From contig NC_020179.2 of assembly GCF_000224145.3 (NCBI RefSeq), positions 1,823,612-1,887,611 of the forward strand: 64,000 bases of DNA, given 5' to 3'. A program made the position numbers and the translations under genes. Shown one piece after another: positions 45,476 through 58,094 of this stretch. Source of the DNA: Ciona intestinalis. Lineage: Eukaryota; Chordata; Ascidiacea; Phlebobranchia; Cionidae. A model generated the notes under the pieces. The model was not told the DNA's origin. It did no database searches and worked only from the letters and a program-made list of their open reading frames with translations. Positions within the stretch are counted from its first letter, which is position 1; every line of letters begins with the position of its first letter.

Positions 45476-46268
45476 CAAGACGACTATTGATTGGAAACAT
45501 TTAAAAAACATCACCAATTATTAATCCGAGGCTCGGTAAAAAATACAGTATATAGAAATACTCATTTGGTGGCACAAATATTAACTGTATTGTTAGTAAT
45601 TATAACTTGTCTGTTGTTATTACTTACATATGCTTACTAATCAAACTTAACCAGGATTTTAAAGTGTCCCTTCTTACCCCGCATGTTTGCTAATTGCTAA
45701 AATACCATCTGCTGAGCGCATCGCAAAATTAAAACAAAATATTAGGTCTATAATTTTTAGGAGCTGTTTCGTTCAAGAAAACTTTGGTAATAGCTATGCA
45801 TATCTATCTATAGGCAAAAATATTAACTCATCACGCGTCATGTACAATATATACCAACGGACGCAATGTATTTTCATTGACCTATATAAACTATAAAGAC
45901 AACAAGTGTACCGATTTAAACATTAACTTTAAAACTCAAAACCAAATGCTGTAAAATATTATTCGGGTATTCGTATACCACATAGAAAAAAAAGCATAAT
46001 AGTAATATAGTACTGTGGGAAAAGATGGGACACCTTTAGCACATAATATCCAAATTTCTTGATTATGTTTTAAACAATTAACAACGGTCTATATGGAAGT
46101 CGTGAAGATACGGTTTTATAATTCTTCGAATGTTCTTTGTTTACTACCAAATGTGAAGAGGAAAGAAAATAAAATGGTGTCCCATCTCCCCCCATCGTAC
46201 TACATTATAAATTAGGCCTGCATAAGTGGCGGCACAACAGAACAAGTTTGTCGCTTAAAATGCTGAGG
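45476..46268. other. Spacer between SLC22-like and FAM167 genes
   Basis: Convergent 3' ends. One MITE (46010-46203); otherwise AT-rich with no exon seen. Confidence 0.6.
46010..46203 (+). mobile_element. MITE, main family
   Basis: Full-length copy with an extra 'at' in the 'ggtctatatgg' centre. Confidence 0.85.
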
Positions 46269-49200
46269 TCAGCATGCGGTGGCGCTTCTAATTGACGAGG
46301 ACGAAGAAGACAACGAAAGGAACGGAGTTGCATCACCGTTTGATAAAAGTGGGGCTAAATGACCTCCAAATCTACCCGGTCGAGGTGCATTGAATGAAAA
46401 CCCACGTCGGAAGTTAGGTCGTTTTTTTCGCAGCATTTGGGCGCCATCTGACGACGAGAAATCGGGTAGAACAGTCACGCTACTGCTGCCCCCAGTGCTG
46501 CTGTATCGAGGCCCTAAAAAAGGTGTATTTAAATTTATTGCTGATTTAATAAAGAAATACGAATACAAAAACAAGCTCAAAATACTTCGTTTCTTAACTC
46601 GTATATAGTGAAGCACGTTAAGTCATTGGAGTTATAAAATAAAGTTAACCCAATTCCTAAACCATCCTTATGTAAAATTGTTCAACCCTGTGCCCCCCAG
46701 AAGGTTGTCCAAAATGTCATTCATACAACAAAATAAACAAAACTCGAAAGCGGGCACGTGGTGTATAGAACAGAAAATAAATATGCTGCTTTTATAAATA
46801 AATTCTTTACCCTGAAAAAATACCCTTTTGAGGTAAAACTTTATTAACCCTGTTTTGAACTCGAAGTCGTGTCTAGTTATGTAAGACCTCGTACATATAT
46901 ATTACACAAAAAAGCGCATATAACTTACACCACAGTGAGGCTGCATCGTTCAGGTCGTCGTACGACCAGTCGGTCTCACACCCAACACAGTTTAATTCAC
47001 TTCGTAGGTCTTTAATTGTTGAATGTAACTTGATGAGTTGTAGGAAAAGAGCTTTATCTTGCTCTCGCATCTCGTGCTTTAATATAGAAAAAAGAACGTT
47101 GTAATTAAGTAAATAAATGATAAGAAATGTAACTTATTTATCTCATGTTTCATACACCATATGTCAACTTTCGAGTTTTGTGGGTATTTTTTCATACACC
47201 CCGGTCAGCTTACGAGTTATCATGTATGTTACTTTGTATGTGTATATTTTTTGTGTTTTTTTTATTAGTATGGCCGATTATGTGGGCAACCCATTAGTGA
47301 CCACCAGGTTGGAGCAATTGTTGTTAAATGTCTTGCCCATACAAGGACACATACGCCCACAATAGTAGCAGCGCAGAGCGTTGAACCTATTACCTCTGGT
47401 TTAAAGGTATAGGCGCGCTAATATAGCAGAACATGCTATTTAGAACCTATCTATCCTTTACAACAAAATACTCACAAGTTCTAGACGTATCCATTGTAGT
47501 CCGGTGGAAACATCAACCTTTGTAGGATCGATTTCTCGGAGCTCTTGCAGTCTCCTCCTCGCCATGCTGCTCATGAACAATTTATCTTCATCTCCGGATG
47601 ACTTACGGCTGCTGGGGGTGCTGTGTTTTGGACGTTCTGAAAGTTGTTTAAATATAATAAGATTTTGGTGGCCAAGAAATTGGTAGAACACATCGTAACC
47701 AAAGGGTGTTGGATTCAATGCACATTTTTTGCTACTATATAATATACTCTGGGTTAAGATGATACACCTTTAGCAAATGATACTCAAATATCCTGACCGT
47801 GTTTCAAACAATTAACAACGGTCTATGATAGTCGTGAAGATACAGTCTTATTACTCTTTAATATAAATGTTCTTTGTTTACCACCAAATGGGACGAGAAA
47901 ATAGAATGAAAAGCTGTCCCATCTCTCCACACCATATTATATATGTGCGTGGGGGTCTATAGTTAATGACAGGCATTTAATGGTTGTTGCTCCAACCTAG
48001 TGGTCACTATAAGTGGTTCTTATAAAATATAAGTTAGAGGATAAATAAGCGCCAATTATTTATCCATATCTCAAATGGCCGACATAAATTGAGCAAAATA
48101 TAGGTTGAAAAATATAATAAGTTTATTTGTTTCTTCGATTACGGTAGCGAAGATTTGGAAATATTTTTAACGAAAAGACAGGATATATAGCGACAAAACA
48201 ACAGTTAAAAGCACGCTTACAGTTAAAAACATATTTACATTTAACTGAAAGAAAATAAGCGTGGTCGCTACACCTACCAGACAAACAAGCCATTTATGTT
48301 TAATTACCATCAAGTTAGTCTTTTAATACAAACAAAAGTGTGCGTAAAGACACGAGCCGTACAATAGTTAAAATTGACTGCTATTTTTCTGCAGAGATAG
48401 CTACAGCATCTGTTTGCCTGATTTTGTAGATAAAAACTCCTGTGCAAATAATTGTTACGTCGGAATTCGCTTATCGCGTATCGGGCTCTAACAAGCTTTC
48501 AATTACTAAGAATTTTATCTAGTTTTCAATTTTTCGCCTTTTCTTTTGTGCCCTTCATATTTAAGTCTTAACCGGGTTAAGACATCGCTTTAAAAATGAG
48601 TAAGATTTATCAAAAAAATAAAAAAGCAGAAAAAATAAAAATGTTGTTTTTAAAGATTTGTTTGTTAAAATTAAAACGTTGTGTTTTGTTAGCTCCCACG
48701 CGTTAGGTTAAACCGATCCTCTTTTTTATGCAGGTTACTAAGAAGCNNNNNNNNNNNNNNNNNNNNNNNNNNNNNNNNNNNNNNNNNNNNNNNNNNNNNN
48801 NNNNNNNNNNNNNNNNNNNNNNNNNNNNNNNNNNNNNNNNNNNNNNNNNNNNNNNNNNNNNNNNNNNNNNNNNNNNNNNNNNNNNNNNNNNNNNNNNNNN
48901 NNNNNNNNNNNNNNNNNNNNNNNNNNNNNNNNNNNNNNNNNNNNNNNNNNNNNNNNNNNNNNNNNNNNNNNNNNNNNNNNNNNNNNNNNNNNNNNNNNNN
49001 NNNNNNNNNNNNNNNNNNNNNNNNNNNNNNNNNNNNNNNNNNNNNNNNNNNNNNNNNNNNNNNNNNNNNNNNNNNNNNNNNNNNNNNNNNNNNNNNNNNN
49101 NNNNNNNNNNNNNNNNNNNNNNNNNNNNNNNNNNNNNNNNNNNNNNNNNNNNNNNNNNNNNNNNNNNNNNNNNNNNNNNNNNNNNNNNNNNNNNNNNNNN

Positions 49201-49314
49201 NNNNNNNNNNNNNNNNNNNNNNNNNNNNNNNNNNNNNNNNNNNNNNTAATTGAGTACAGTCTTACCGTTATACCTGCTGTATAATTCAAAAACTTCATCT
49301 ATATTCTTTTGCAT
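46269..49314 (-). CDS. FAM167-like: FAM167 (DIORA) family protein
   Basis: Vertebrate FAM167A/B are small proteins of unclear biochemistry; FAM167A has been linked to NF-kappaB signalling and autoimmune risk. Minus-strand exons in transcript order: 49314-49266, 47636-47476, 47076-46929, 46513-46269; 200 residues (human FAM167A 214) with every phase agreeing. The diagnostic region spans exons 2-3: GLQWIRLEL, then HEMREQDKALFLQLIKLHST and IKDLRSELNC, followed by LNDAASLW. It lines up with the vertebrate 'AWLRKEL..MRLQDQ..LARQL' helix pair. The C-terminal 80 residues are Ser-rich and unlike vertebrates. The first exon encodes only 16 residues; its donor phase fits exon 2, but the intron contains a 500-N gap, so further exons could be hidden. 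Confidence 0.8.
47104..47420 (-). mobile_element. tRNA-like SINE in FAM167 intron
   Basis: Reverse copy with a duplicated inner piece and near-complete head. Confidence 0.75.
47745..47940 (+). mobile_element. MITE, FAM167 intron 1
   Basis: Full-length with worn left tip. Confidence 0.8.
48085..48370 (-). mobile_element. ATT-tailed element, nearly complete
   Basis: Reverse copy covering the whole family consensus, including 'gtgtgcgtaaagacacgagc' at its 5' side. Confidence 0.75.
48747..49246. other. Assembly gap of 500 N
   Basis: Round-number gap within FAM167 intron 1; true length unknown. Confidence 0.99.
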
Positions 49315-49567
49315 TCTCTTTGTCGAAACTAGCTTTGTTAAATGAGCGACAATATACCAAGTAATGGCGTTTACAATAATAACAACACCGGTTGCACGCT
49401 AAGTGTTAATGTTGTGCTTACACTATTTTAGACAACGGATGAAGCTGGTAGACCACCAAGCAATTAAGCACTGCGGCTTATGTCACTGTCAATATAAGCG
49501 GTTGTGTTTGACAAATACGATAACCACATACGTAGTACGGCAAACAAAAAGGGTGGGTTTTCGTGAG

Positions 49568-49650
49568 AACGGCGCAGCGCAGTTGGTTAGCGGGGCCGTC
49601 TGTAAACCAGAGGTGATGGGTTCAAGGCTCTTCGCTGCTAATATAGAGGG
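49568..49650 (+). mobile_element. tRNA-like SINE head
   Basis: Only the tRNA-like part: 'cgcagcgcagttggttagcg' and 'gggttcaaggctcttcgctg'. Confidence 0.75.
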
Positions 49651-49729
49651 TTACATTGGTTCAGTCAAAACAGTTTCTATTGCAAAAGTATTATATTATT
49701 AGATAATAATCAATGCAAAAGTAAAAGTT

Positions 49730-49960
49730 TGTGCACACTTTTGTTTCTATAATGGAAGTATACTTAATGATAATTAAGCACAAATGGCTCGTTTTTCTGT
49801 TAGGTCTAGCGACTGCGCTTATTTTCGTCCGACTAAATGTAAATATGTTTTTAACTTTAAGCCTGTTTTACCAACTTGTCTCTATACCTTGTCCTTTCGT
49901 TAAAGTATCTTTAAATTTTCGCTACCGTAATGGCCATGTAAAGTTATTATATTAATATTT
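49730..49960 (+). mobile_element. ATT-tailed element
   Basis: Nearly complete, 3' tail short. Confidence 0.7.
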
Positions 49961-50147
49961 ATTAAAGCATATATTTATAGTATACTGATGTGTAAGTACA
50001 GTTAAATGGCGCCATGCGACTGCATTAATTATAATACGAAGGTTAATCTTAATGTCCACTGGGCTGTTGCACTGAGGGTTAAGTTTTTCTATCAAATTAT
50101 AAAACAGCGAGCAGAAATAATTTACACCCCGGGCAAATATAACATAT

Positions 50148-50288
50148 AGGAGGGTGGGGAAGATGGGACTTCTTTCACACATGATTTTCAAATATCGTGA
50201 TCGTGTTTTAAACAAATAACAGAGGTCTATGGGAGTTGCGAGGATACAATTTTATAATTTATTGAATGTTCTTTGCCCCACCCAACTA
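50148..50288 (+). mobile_element. MITE, shortened
   Basis: Deletion joins 'gaatgttctttg' directly to the outer right end 'ccccacccaacta'. Confidence 0.8.
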
Positions 50289-50468
50289 TTCATGCACCAC
50301 CCACAATTATCACATTTATTAGGAATTGCAATAAACAAGAGCATAAGTACATGTGCAAAGTTAATAAAGGTATAAAAAGCGTTTTAAAAAAAATAACCTA
50401 AAAGCCAATTGCAAAGTGGCCTAAATTATACATTTGAATTTTGCCATGTATGTTCCTTGGTAGGGTTG

Positions 50469-53400
50469 TTAGCAAGTTTCTCTACATTCGGAATTCTTTG
50501 CTAAGACGATTTGAGAACTTTTGGTCTGCTTTATAATAAGTGGCTTCAACAAGCAAATAGCTGCTGAGATTATAAGACATGCACCAGCGAACCGGAAAGT
50601 CCAATCATAAGACTGAGTCACATCATAAATAGCCCCTGCACAAATATCGTATGCTGTTATTTTCGGGCATGGATGAATGAATGTAATTTTATCCTCGCGT
50701 GGCCGCAAACCCACAGTCGTTAAAATCGGGTGTTCTGTTTCATACACCTCGTGCCCACTTACGAGTTACCATGTATATGTTACTTTTTAGGTTAAATTGT
50801 TTTTGATTTTTTTGGTGCATGCCTGGCAATTTGGACAACACATTAGTGATCAGCACTGGGTAGGAGCAATTCACCATATTATATAACCTGCTTTTGCTGC
50901 TACAAGACATAATGGAAATATAAGTAAATGACCTTCCTAAACAAAACGTATACCGTTCATTACATACAAATCGTCGGTATGATAAAATATACAGTAGGGC
51001 GGGGAGAGATGGGACACCGTTTCTTTAAAATTTCTCGTCTCATTTGGTAGTAAACAAAAAACATTCAAAAAATTATAAAACCATATTCTCATGACTTTCA
51101 TAGACCATTGTAAATTGTTTAAAATACAATTAGCATATTTGGGTATTATGTGTTAAAGGTGTCCCATCTTCCCCCACCCTACTATATACTTTTTTTTCAA
51201 GAGAGCAATTTACTTACATTTGATTTCTTCATCTACCGTATTCACTCATTCATTTACTTACCACCAACTGTAGGTCCAAGAAGAATGCCTACCCCTTCAA
51301 ACATTAGCATCCAGCTAAATGCATCAACGTAATTAGATGGACCGAGAATTTTTGCGGCACTGGCTTTGATAAGGCCGTATCCATTGGACAGAAATCCAAA
51401 GTAAACAGCAAACACGAAAAGGCCTTCTATACTGGACCAGAACGGACTAAGTATTGTTCCAATTCCGCAAAGAGTCTAATAAATTTGAAGAAAATGGTTT
51501 AATTTGATAAAAATAATTAAACTTAATGCCAGTGGCGTAAATAAATGTGAACTGGCGCCGTGGCACAGCAGCAGTTAGTTAGAACACATATGCCTCTAAA
51601 CCATAGGTTATAGGTTCAAGGTTCGGTGCTGCTACCATTATTGGTGTATGTGTTCTTAGGAAAGAAACTTGCTCTAACCCATTGGTCAACAATAGATTGT
51701 CCAAGTTGCCAGCCAGATAAAAAATCCCACCGAAAAAACAGTGACCCATCAAGTTACATAGTGTGAAGCCTATTACACGATCGTTAATTACCTGCACTGT
51801 AGTATACGCCCAGAACGGGTGAATTGTAAAGAAATCAGCAGCAAAACCAATTAAAGGCCGACCCACCAGCCCACCGAATCCTATAGCCGGAGAAAGCCAT
51901 GCCGATGTATTTTCAGAAATACCTTGAGTCCTAAAAACCAGAACTTTTAGTTGCTATTTTAAAAAGTGTTTGTGCTTTTGTAACTTTTCGTAATAAATAG
52001 TGTACAAAATATAGTAGTGTGGGGTAAGTTGGTTACGGTTAATATAGTAGGGTATAGGGAAAGATGGGACACCTTTAGAACGTAATATCTAAATACCTGA
52101 CCGTGTTTTAAACAATTAACAACGGTCTATTGGAGTCGCGAGGATACGGTTTTATAATTCTTTGAATTTTCTTACTAACAAATGTGACAAGAAAATAGAA
52201 GGATAAGGTGTCCCATATTCCCCTACCTTACTGTACATAATGTGTTTTACCAATTACCAACTCTAAGAGTTGTGATGATACGTTTATATATTCTGTAAAT
52301 ATTCTTTGAATACCAAATTGCAACGAAAAAAGAGAATGACCACATGATTCATTTTACCCCAACCAACTATATTTTTAAATTTAAGGTGAGCAAATTATAG
52401 ACATCATCTGACGAGCTTCACGAGCATGTATATAGGCGATTACATATAGAAGGGTGGGAGACGACGGGAAACCTTTAGCTTATAATAACCAAATATGCTG
52501 AACGTGTTTTAAACAACTAGCAACGCTCTATAGAAGTCGTGAGGATATGATTTAATAATTCTTTGAATTTTATTAGTGTACTACCGATTGGGACGAGAAA
52601 ATAGAATGAAAAGGTGTCCCATCTTCCCCCACCCTACTATATCATTAACAACACGCGTAATTCGTTTTCTAGCCGAGGTCGCACCCATAATACCTGGCTC
52701 GTTCAACAAGATGGACGTATGGGACATACAAGGCAACCCAACTCAAGAAATCTGATGTAATTATAAGCATGAACCTTGGGTCGCACCAAATTTTTACAAA
52801 GTCCCAACGACCCTTCTTGTTTGCCGAATCTGAGCACATTTTAAAACGAAAAGCACATTTAAAAAAAAAGTATATGATGACATGCTGTCATGTATAGTAC
52901 TGTGGGGTAAGACGGGACACATTTAGCATATAATATCTAAGTATCTTGGTCGTGTTTTAAACAATGATTTACGGGAGTCGCGAGGATACAGATTTATAAC
53001 TCTTTGTTTACTACCAATTGGGATGACAAAATAGAGTGAAATTGTGTCCCATATTCCCCCACCCTACCATACGTGTAGGGTTAAGTAACGAATTATCAGT
53101 ATATTAAATATATTGCTAAATAATGCCGTATAAGGTATGTACATAACAAGTACCGCACTGTATTTAATAAACCAGTAGCAGAAATGTCAACTTTTATAAA
53201 TCATTACTTTTCCTCTGCGTACGAATTTGCATTGTAGAAAAAAAATATAACCTGTTATCTCTTGGTCCCCTTTATCACTGATAAGATCGTTGCGTATTTT
53301 CTTCTGCAGTTCGCCGGACGTTGAGTCTGATTCTTTCCACATATTAAGAGGATGAGTTTCGACTTCTTTTGGTGAAATGAAGAAGAGACTGGCGAGACAT

Positions 53401-55938
53401 ATATGTGTGCATATTCCGCCCGAGAGTAACATGGTACCCTACATGTGAAAACTACTTAGGAAATTAAAAAAATACTCTTTTTTAACAATTTAGGTAAGAA
53501 TGTGACGTAATTAATATTTATCCAAACCGTTTTACACCCACATAATTAATAGTCTTGCTTTAATTGCCCGATAAAAGTTATTGTGTTTAAATATATATAT
53601 ATGTTTTGTATATGTATATATATATATATATATATACAATGTTTTGTATGTTTTGTATATGTATATATATATATATATATACAAAACATCTTTAATCTCA
53701 CATTATTTAGTTTTTTGACCAAAACAATAAAGCACCAGTCATATAGCACCTGCCATGTATAAGCTTCAATAAAAAATTGCTGTAGCATCGACAAAAGGAA
53801 CATTCCAATGCACAAGCCCCCGCCCATAATTCCTTCAGCTAGCGACCTCTCGCGGTAGAAATACTGATTTACCGCAACTGATGCACTAAAGTTCGCCAAG
53901 CCAGCTCCAAAGCCTAAAAGTACATCACAGTATTACAAAAAAACGAATAAAGTTAGGGCGATAATACCATGGTGTTAAACTATATTTGTCCTGGGGGGTT
54001 CACTTCAATTATCCGGCGCGTGGTATATGGTTACGCGCTGCATGTAACCAGAGTAATGGNNNNNNNNNNNNNNNNNNNNNNNNNNNNNNNNNNNNNNNNN
54101 NNNNNNNNNNNNNNNNNNNNNNNNTGTAAGATCAAGGTTGGCTACATTAGCAACTAAAACTGAATTTTCTCATCGTGTTTTCAATAATTAAAACAGCCTA
54201 TTAAGAGTCGGCGGAGTAGGGTTATATATTACTGTAAATATTTTTGTTTACTACCAAAGAAAACAAAATAAAACATGTTTCGTCTTATCCCACATTTCTG
54301 TATATAGTACCGTGGGGTAAAATGAAACATCTTTAGCACAAAAATTCAAATACCCTGATCGTGTTTTGGACAATTAACTACGGTCTATATGGGGGTCGTA
54401 AGCATATGGTTTTATAACTCTTTAAATGTTTTTTGTTTACTACTAAATTAGATGAGAATATGGAATAGAAATGTGTCTCATTTTACCCTACTATATATAT
54501 AGAGAGAGATTGCCCAATTAAAATGTTGGCATTACCTGAAGAATACAATGTTTACAGATTTGGTATATAATACACACATATTTTCCATACATATAAACAG
54601 TAGGGTGGGGGAGGATGGGACACCTTTAACACAAAATAACCAAATATCCTGATCGTGTTTTAAACAGTTAACACCGGTCTATGGGAGTCGTGAGGATACG
54701 GTTTTTATAATTCTTTGAATGTTTTTTGTTTACTACTAAATGGGACGAGTAAATACAGTCAAAAAGTGTCCCATCTTCCTCCACCCTACTATATACTAGG
54801 CTATACGATGGAAGACAATGAAGGAATACAAACAAAACTAGATAGGAAACCGTATACGTTTAACCACAGTACGGAGAAATGGCGCTTAAAATCATAATAC
54901 TACGTTCATATATATATAGATACATCATGTCATTGTACAGTTTGGCCAAGCTAGCATGTGGTTTGCATTGTTAAAAAAGCTTACGTGCGACCGATACACT
55001 ATGAATAATGCAGTATACCCAATTCGGGCTTGGTGTATGGCTTTTAGCGTGCATAACGCACGTTTACCTCTACATGGCGGTTATATTGCGGTAAAGGTAA
55101 CAATGAACAATACCAAATCGCGTGTTAGAGTTTCTTTAATGTTAGAAGGTTAAATTAGACCATTGAAACCAGCTCTTTATTTATAGCGAGCACATACACA
55201 GCGCTTTACCGATACAAAAGAGCTCAGGTTTCGGCCGGGTAGACATTAGCCTGCACGCTACCCGGATGTTTTGTACATATATATATGTATATATATGTAT
55301 ATACAGTAACTTGTATACTTCAATTTTATAACGTCATAGTGTGTACATGGATACAATTATAATTTTTAAATTGTGAAATACGTCAAATGTTTTATGTTAC
55401 AATCGATGCGTTTCGGGTTAAACTATCTCGTGGTAAACAGGAATTTAATACGTTTCCGCTCGCCTGAATACAAAGTGCTTCGGTTAAAACTAAACACAAC
55501 GCCCTAAAAACTAAACCTAACGCCCTACCTGCAACAAGACCAAATGTAAAGCAAAGTGTAAGAACAGATTCAGCGAAGTAGCTAACGGCGATCCCAAACG
55601 CCATTATAACACCACCGCAGAAACCAGAAGTCCTTAAGCCGAACTTGTTAACAATAGGTCGAAAGAATGGACCTAAAAGCACAAGTCTTTAATTAACAAT
55701 TCATTTTAGTTACGTAACACTGATGAATATAACACAACCATACTTAACCTGCAAAACAGCCAATTGTCAATGGTAAACTGCCTGCCATTGACACATAACT
55801 GGCTGGTTCATTGAAATAAGTCAGCCAACTTGAGTAAATTACACCAATGGCGTACAATAGCCCCCATGTTAAGCCATTGATCACAGCAGCCATACATAAC
55901 ACTACCCAACGAAACTTGTATTTTTCTCCAAGTAGCAT
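50469..55938 (-). CDS. SLC16-like: Monocarboxylate transporter-like protein (SLC16/MCT)
   Basis: Major-facilitator membrane carrier; family members move lactate, pyruvate, aromatic amino acids, creatine or thyroid hormone, and substrate cannot be assigned here. Exons in transcript order: 55938-55749, 55672-55529, 53913-53750, 53438-53252, 52829-52694, 51930-51792, 51475-51262, 50635-50469; 446 residues with all phases exact. Features include an N-terminal span after KYKFRW, the TM4-5 block GFGAGLANFSASVAVNQYFY then RERSLAEGIMGGG, a central loop (SPKEVETHPLNMWKESDSTS), GFGGLVGRPLIGFAAD, and a last span before LKPLIIKQTK. The usual MCT motif DGGWGW before TM1 is absent, so this is a divergent member. 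An acceptor (caatctttcag) 17 nt upstream of the ATG fits a 5' UTR intron or a trans-splice site. Introns hold at least eight MITEs. Confidence 0.88.
50669..50870 (-). mobile_element. tRNA-like SINE, SLC16-like last intron
   Basis: Reverse copy, tail and body; its GAATGAATG tail lies about 35 nt upstream of the last exon. Confidence 0.8.
50993..51182 (-). mobile_element. MITE, SLC16-like last intron
   Basis: Full-length copy. Confidence 0.85.
51553..51770 (+). mobile_element. tRNA-like SINE, internally shortened
   Basis: Head 'ggcgccgtggcacagcagca' present; ends 20 nt before the exon 51930-51792. Confidence 0.75.
52012..52372 (+). mobile_element. MITE inserted into another MITE
   Basis: Outer copy: left tip 52012-52040 and right half about 52247-52372. 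Inner complete copy: 52044-52235. The inner one is therefore younger. Confidence 0.75.
52447..52641 (+). mobile_element. MITE, SLC16-like intron 5
   Basis: Full-length; ends about 50 nt from the exon boundary at 52694. Confidence 0.85.
52895..53070 (+). mobile_element. MITE, SLC16-like intron 4
   Basis: Full-length except for a short deletion in the 'ttctttgaatgttctttg' part. Confidence 0.85.
53587..53690. repeat. TA microsatellite with duplicated unit
   Basis: Blocks of (TA)n separated by 'caatgttttgtatgttttgt' and 'gttttgtatatgtata'; part of SLC16-like intron 3. Confidence 0.85.
54005..54145 (+). mobile_element. tRNA-like SINE head with N gap
   Basis: 'gcgtggtatatggttacgcg' and 'aaccagagtaatgg', then 65 N (54060-54124), then 'gatcaaggttggcta'. 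Confidence 0.6.
54150..54498 (+). mobile_element. Two consecutive MITEs, same orientation
   Basis: 54150-54297 is a worn copy; 54302-54498 is complete. They adjoin with only a few bases between. Confidence 0.75.
54599..54791 (+). mobile_element. MITE, near-consensus copy
   Basis: One of the best preserved copies; both ends intact. Confidence 0.9.
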
Positions 55939-55997
55939 TTTCGTAAATAGACTACACTCTGAAAGATTGAAAAGTATAATAAAATCATTGCTACGAC

Positions 55998-56027
55998 CAT
56001 GGCCTACTCAATATTGAGTAGGCCATG
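55998..56027. repeat. Perfect 30-bp palindrome
   Basis: CATGGCCTACTCAAT followed directly by its reverse complement. It lies 43 nt upstream (gene sense) of the acceptor preceding the SLC16-like start. Confidence 0.9.
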
Positions 56028-58062
56028 ATATACGGTTTACATATACTTGCTAATATCTTTGTTTTTTGGTCTGAGTAAAACTTGTCATTTCTGTCTGCAA
56101 AGCGCACTTTAACTGAAAATGTGCCATAAAGAAATAAATTAACTGAAAAGTAAACATTGTATCTTCAGACTTCACTACAGTGACGAGCACAACATCTTTC
56201 GAATTAAATTCTGAATCTAAATGCGGTGTTTGCCTAAAGCTCTAAATCGTAGTAGCATGTCTGATTGGAAATTACTTTGGCTAGGTCCTAGACTATTCTG
56301 TAATACCATATAAGGCATATAGTATGTAATACTATTCCAATGGGGAGTTTGTTAATACAATCTACTTTGGTCGAAGCTGTGCTTTTGGTAAACTATCTAG
56401 GTGTGTTGTTGACATGTTGTCAGAAAGCCGGTAACGACTAATAACACTTGCTTTGCCAGAAACCGGAAACAATCGGTTTACAGAGCTTCGTTTAGCATGG
56501 TCTATAAATACGTGTGTAGGTTCTGGTGTATGTTATGATTATGTAGCTTGAACGTTAAGAAAGCTATCATTAAGTTAGCCGGAGGCAATGGTTCTTGGAC
56601 AACATAGGCTAAAGTTAATGGATAAAGTAGGTATTTTAAAATCTTTGGGTATTAATTTCTATTCAAAGCCCACTTACCCAACACTGCATTTCTACAAAAT
56701 TTCGCTTTGTTGACTAAACTTAAAACTAAAAACAACCGATCAATTTACTACTGCTCTTTACCTTGGTACATTCTAGCATCCTTTAAATGTTTAAATAAAA
56801 CAAAACTACGACGTTACACAAGCAATTTCTACAATACAATTGCTATACACTCATTGCGTATTGATCAACTGGTGATGCGTAACAACACATCTGGCATGCC
56901 CAACGTCACGTCAGGAAACGACGCTTGTGTTCGCCATTACGGAACCCACAGAGCTTGAATCGCCCATACAAATGCATGGTCGGTGTGTGTTTATTCGGTC
57001 TTGTAAGCGATACAAAGCTAGAAAACACATCTAGCGGTTGTTTTAACATTTAAAATATAAGTTCTAATATAAATCTTGTTATATAATATTAAATCCAAGA
57101 ATTAATTTCTAGTAAATCAGTATTTTAACTGGTTTTCAGCGTACAGTGTGGTTTAACTGGGTACTTTACGTTGGCGATTAATACTAGCAGCAATCAGCAT
57201 AGTTTACATGATAGTATATGCTCATACCTACGGATCTACAGAACCATTATATATTACATTTATAATCCAACATGAGTGACTATGAAGCTCCAAACTGCTT
57301 AAGTACTGAGCAGATAATGTGTTCGCGGTTTCCGATTTCATAAACGTAGAAAGGGTGGTTTATTATTATTAATTCAAGGAGAAGACCAAAAATAGTAACT
57401 CAGTATTGTTATCCTTAATGTCATTTTAATATTAGGAAAATTTTACCAAGATACCCTAAGTTTCGTTGCCGGGTATATAGGTGTTAAGTTTGTGAGCCAA
57501 AAAGTAAAGTCACGGCAATTTACATGTAAAAACTGCCGCTAGATACACCAGTATATGTTAATGTTATGCGTTTTTGTTTGTATTTTTATATTTTAAACAT
57601 GTTCTTTTATGTTTTTGATTGGTATACTTGACATTTTCCTTTTTTTACTTTAATTGATTGAGTGTTTAATAAAAGTTGATTATTTATGTGAAGTTTGGTA
57701 TTGTAATACGATATAACGTTAGTGGAAAGCCATTTTTACGCGCACAAGTGCTTAGTTCTTAAAAATACGCAATATTTAGACGAAAAACAGTACTCAGCAA
57801 TGATAAAATGCTATGCCGTGGGCTCCGTAATGGCTGCGACTATGACGTCACAGACGCGCGACAATGGAAAACAAAACTCATTGCTTTTATGAATGCCCGG
57901 TTTAGACTTTCAATTCATATACACATCTTGATACCCCTTTACTGTCCCGAGAAGTTCTAAATATATCTTTATTATTGATTGGTATTTACCGTTATATAAC
58001 ACGCAGCAATAGGTATAGGTCATTGCTAACGTTATTTAAATTTAAAAATACAAATGTAAAGC

Positions 58063-58094
58063 CTATTTAATGTATTCAGTAGGCTATGATAAAT
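58063..58094. repeat. Palindromic motif, third copy
   Basis: 'aagcctatttaatgtattca' then 'gtaggctatgat' follows the same plan as 55998-56027. Confidence 0.5.

Larger units (their letters stand above)
49315..50468. other. Spacer between FAM167 and SLC16-like genes
   Basis: Contains a SINE head fragment, an ATT-tailed element and a shortened MITE; no gene seen. Confidence 0.6.

Noticed and set aside
54809-55153. Two short + frames (29 and 65 codons) in the SLC16-like intron
   Set aside because: They read plausibly but lack splice partners, family matches or conservation evidence.
56707-56958. 83-codon frame with N-glycosylation sequons resembling a receptor N-terminus
   Set aside because: No membrane-spanning exon or donor follows; could not be supported as a gene.
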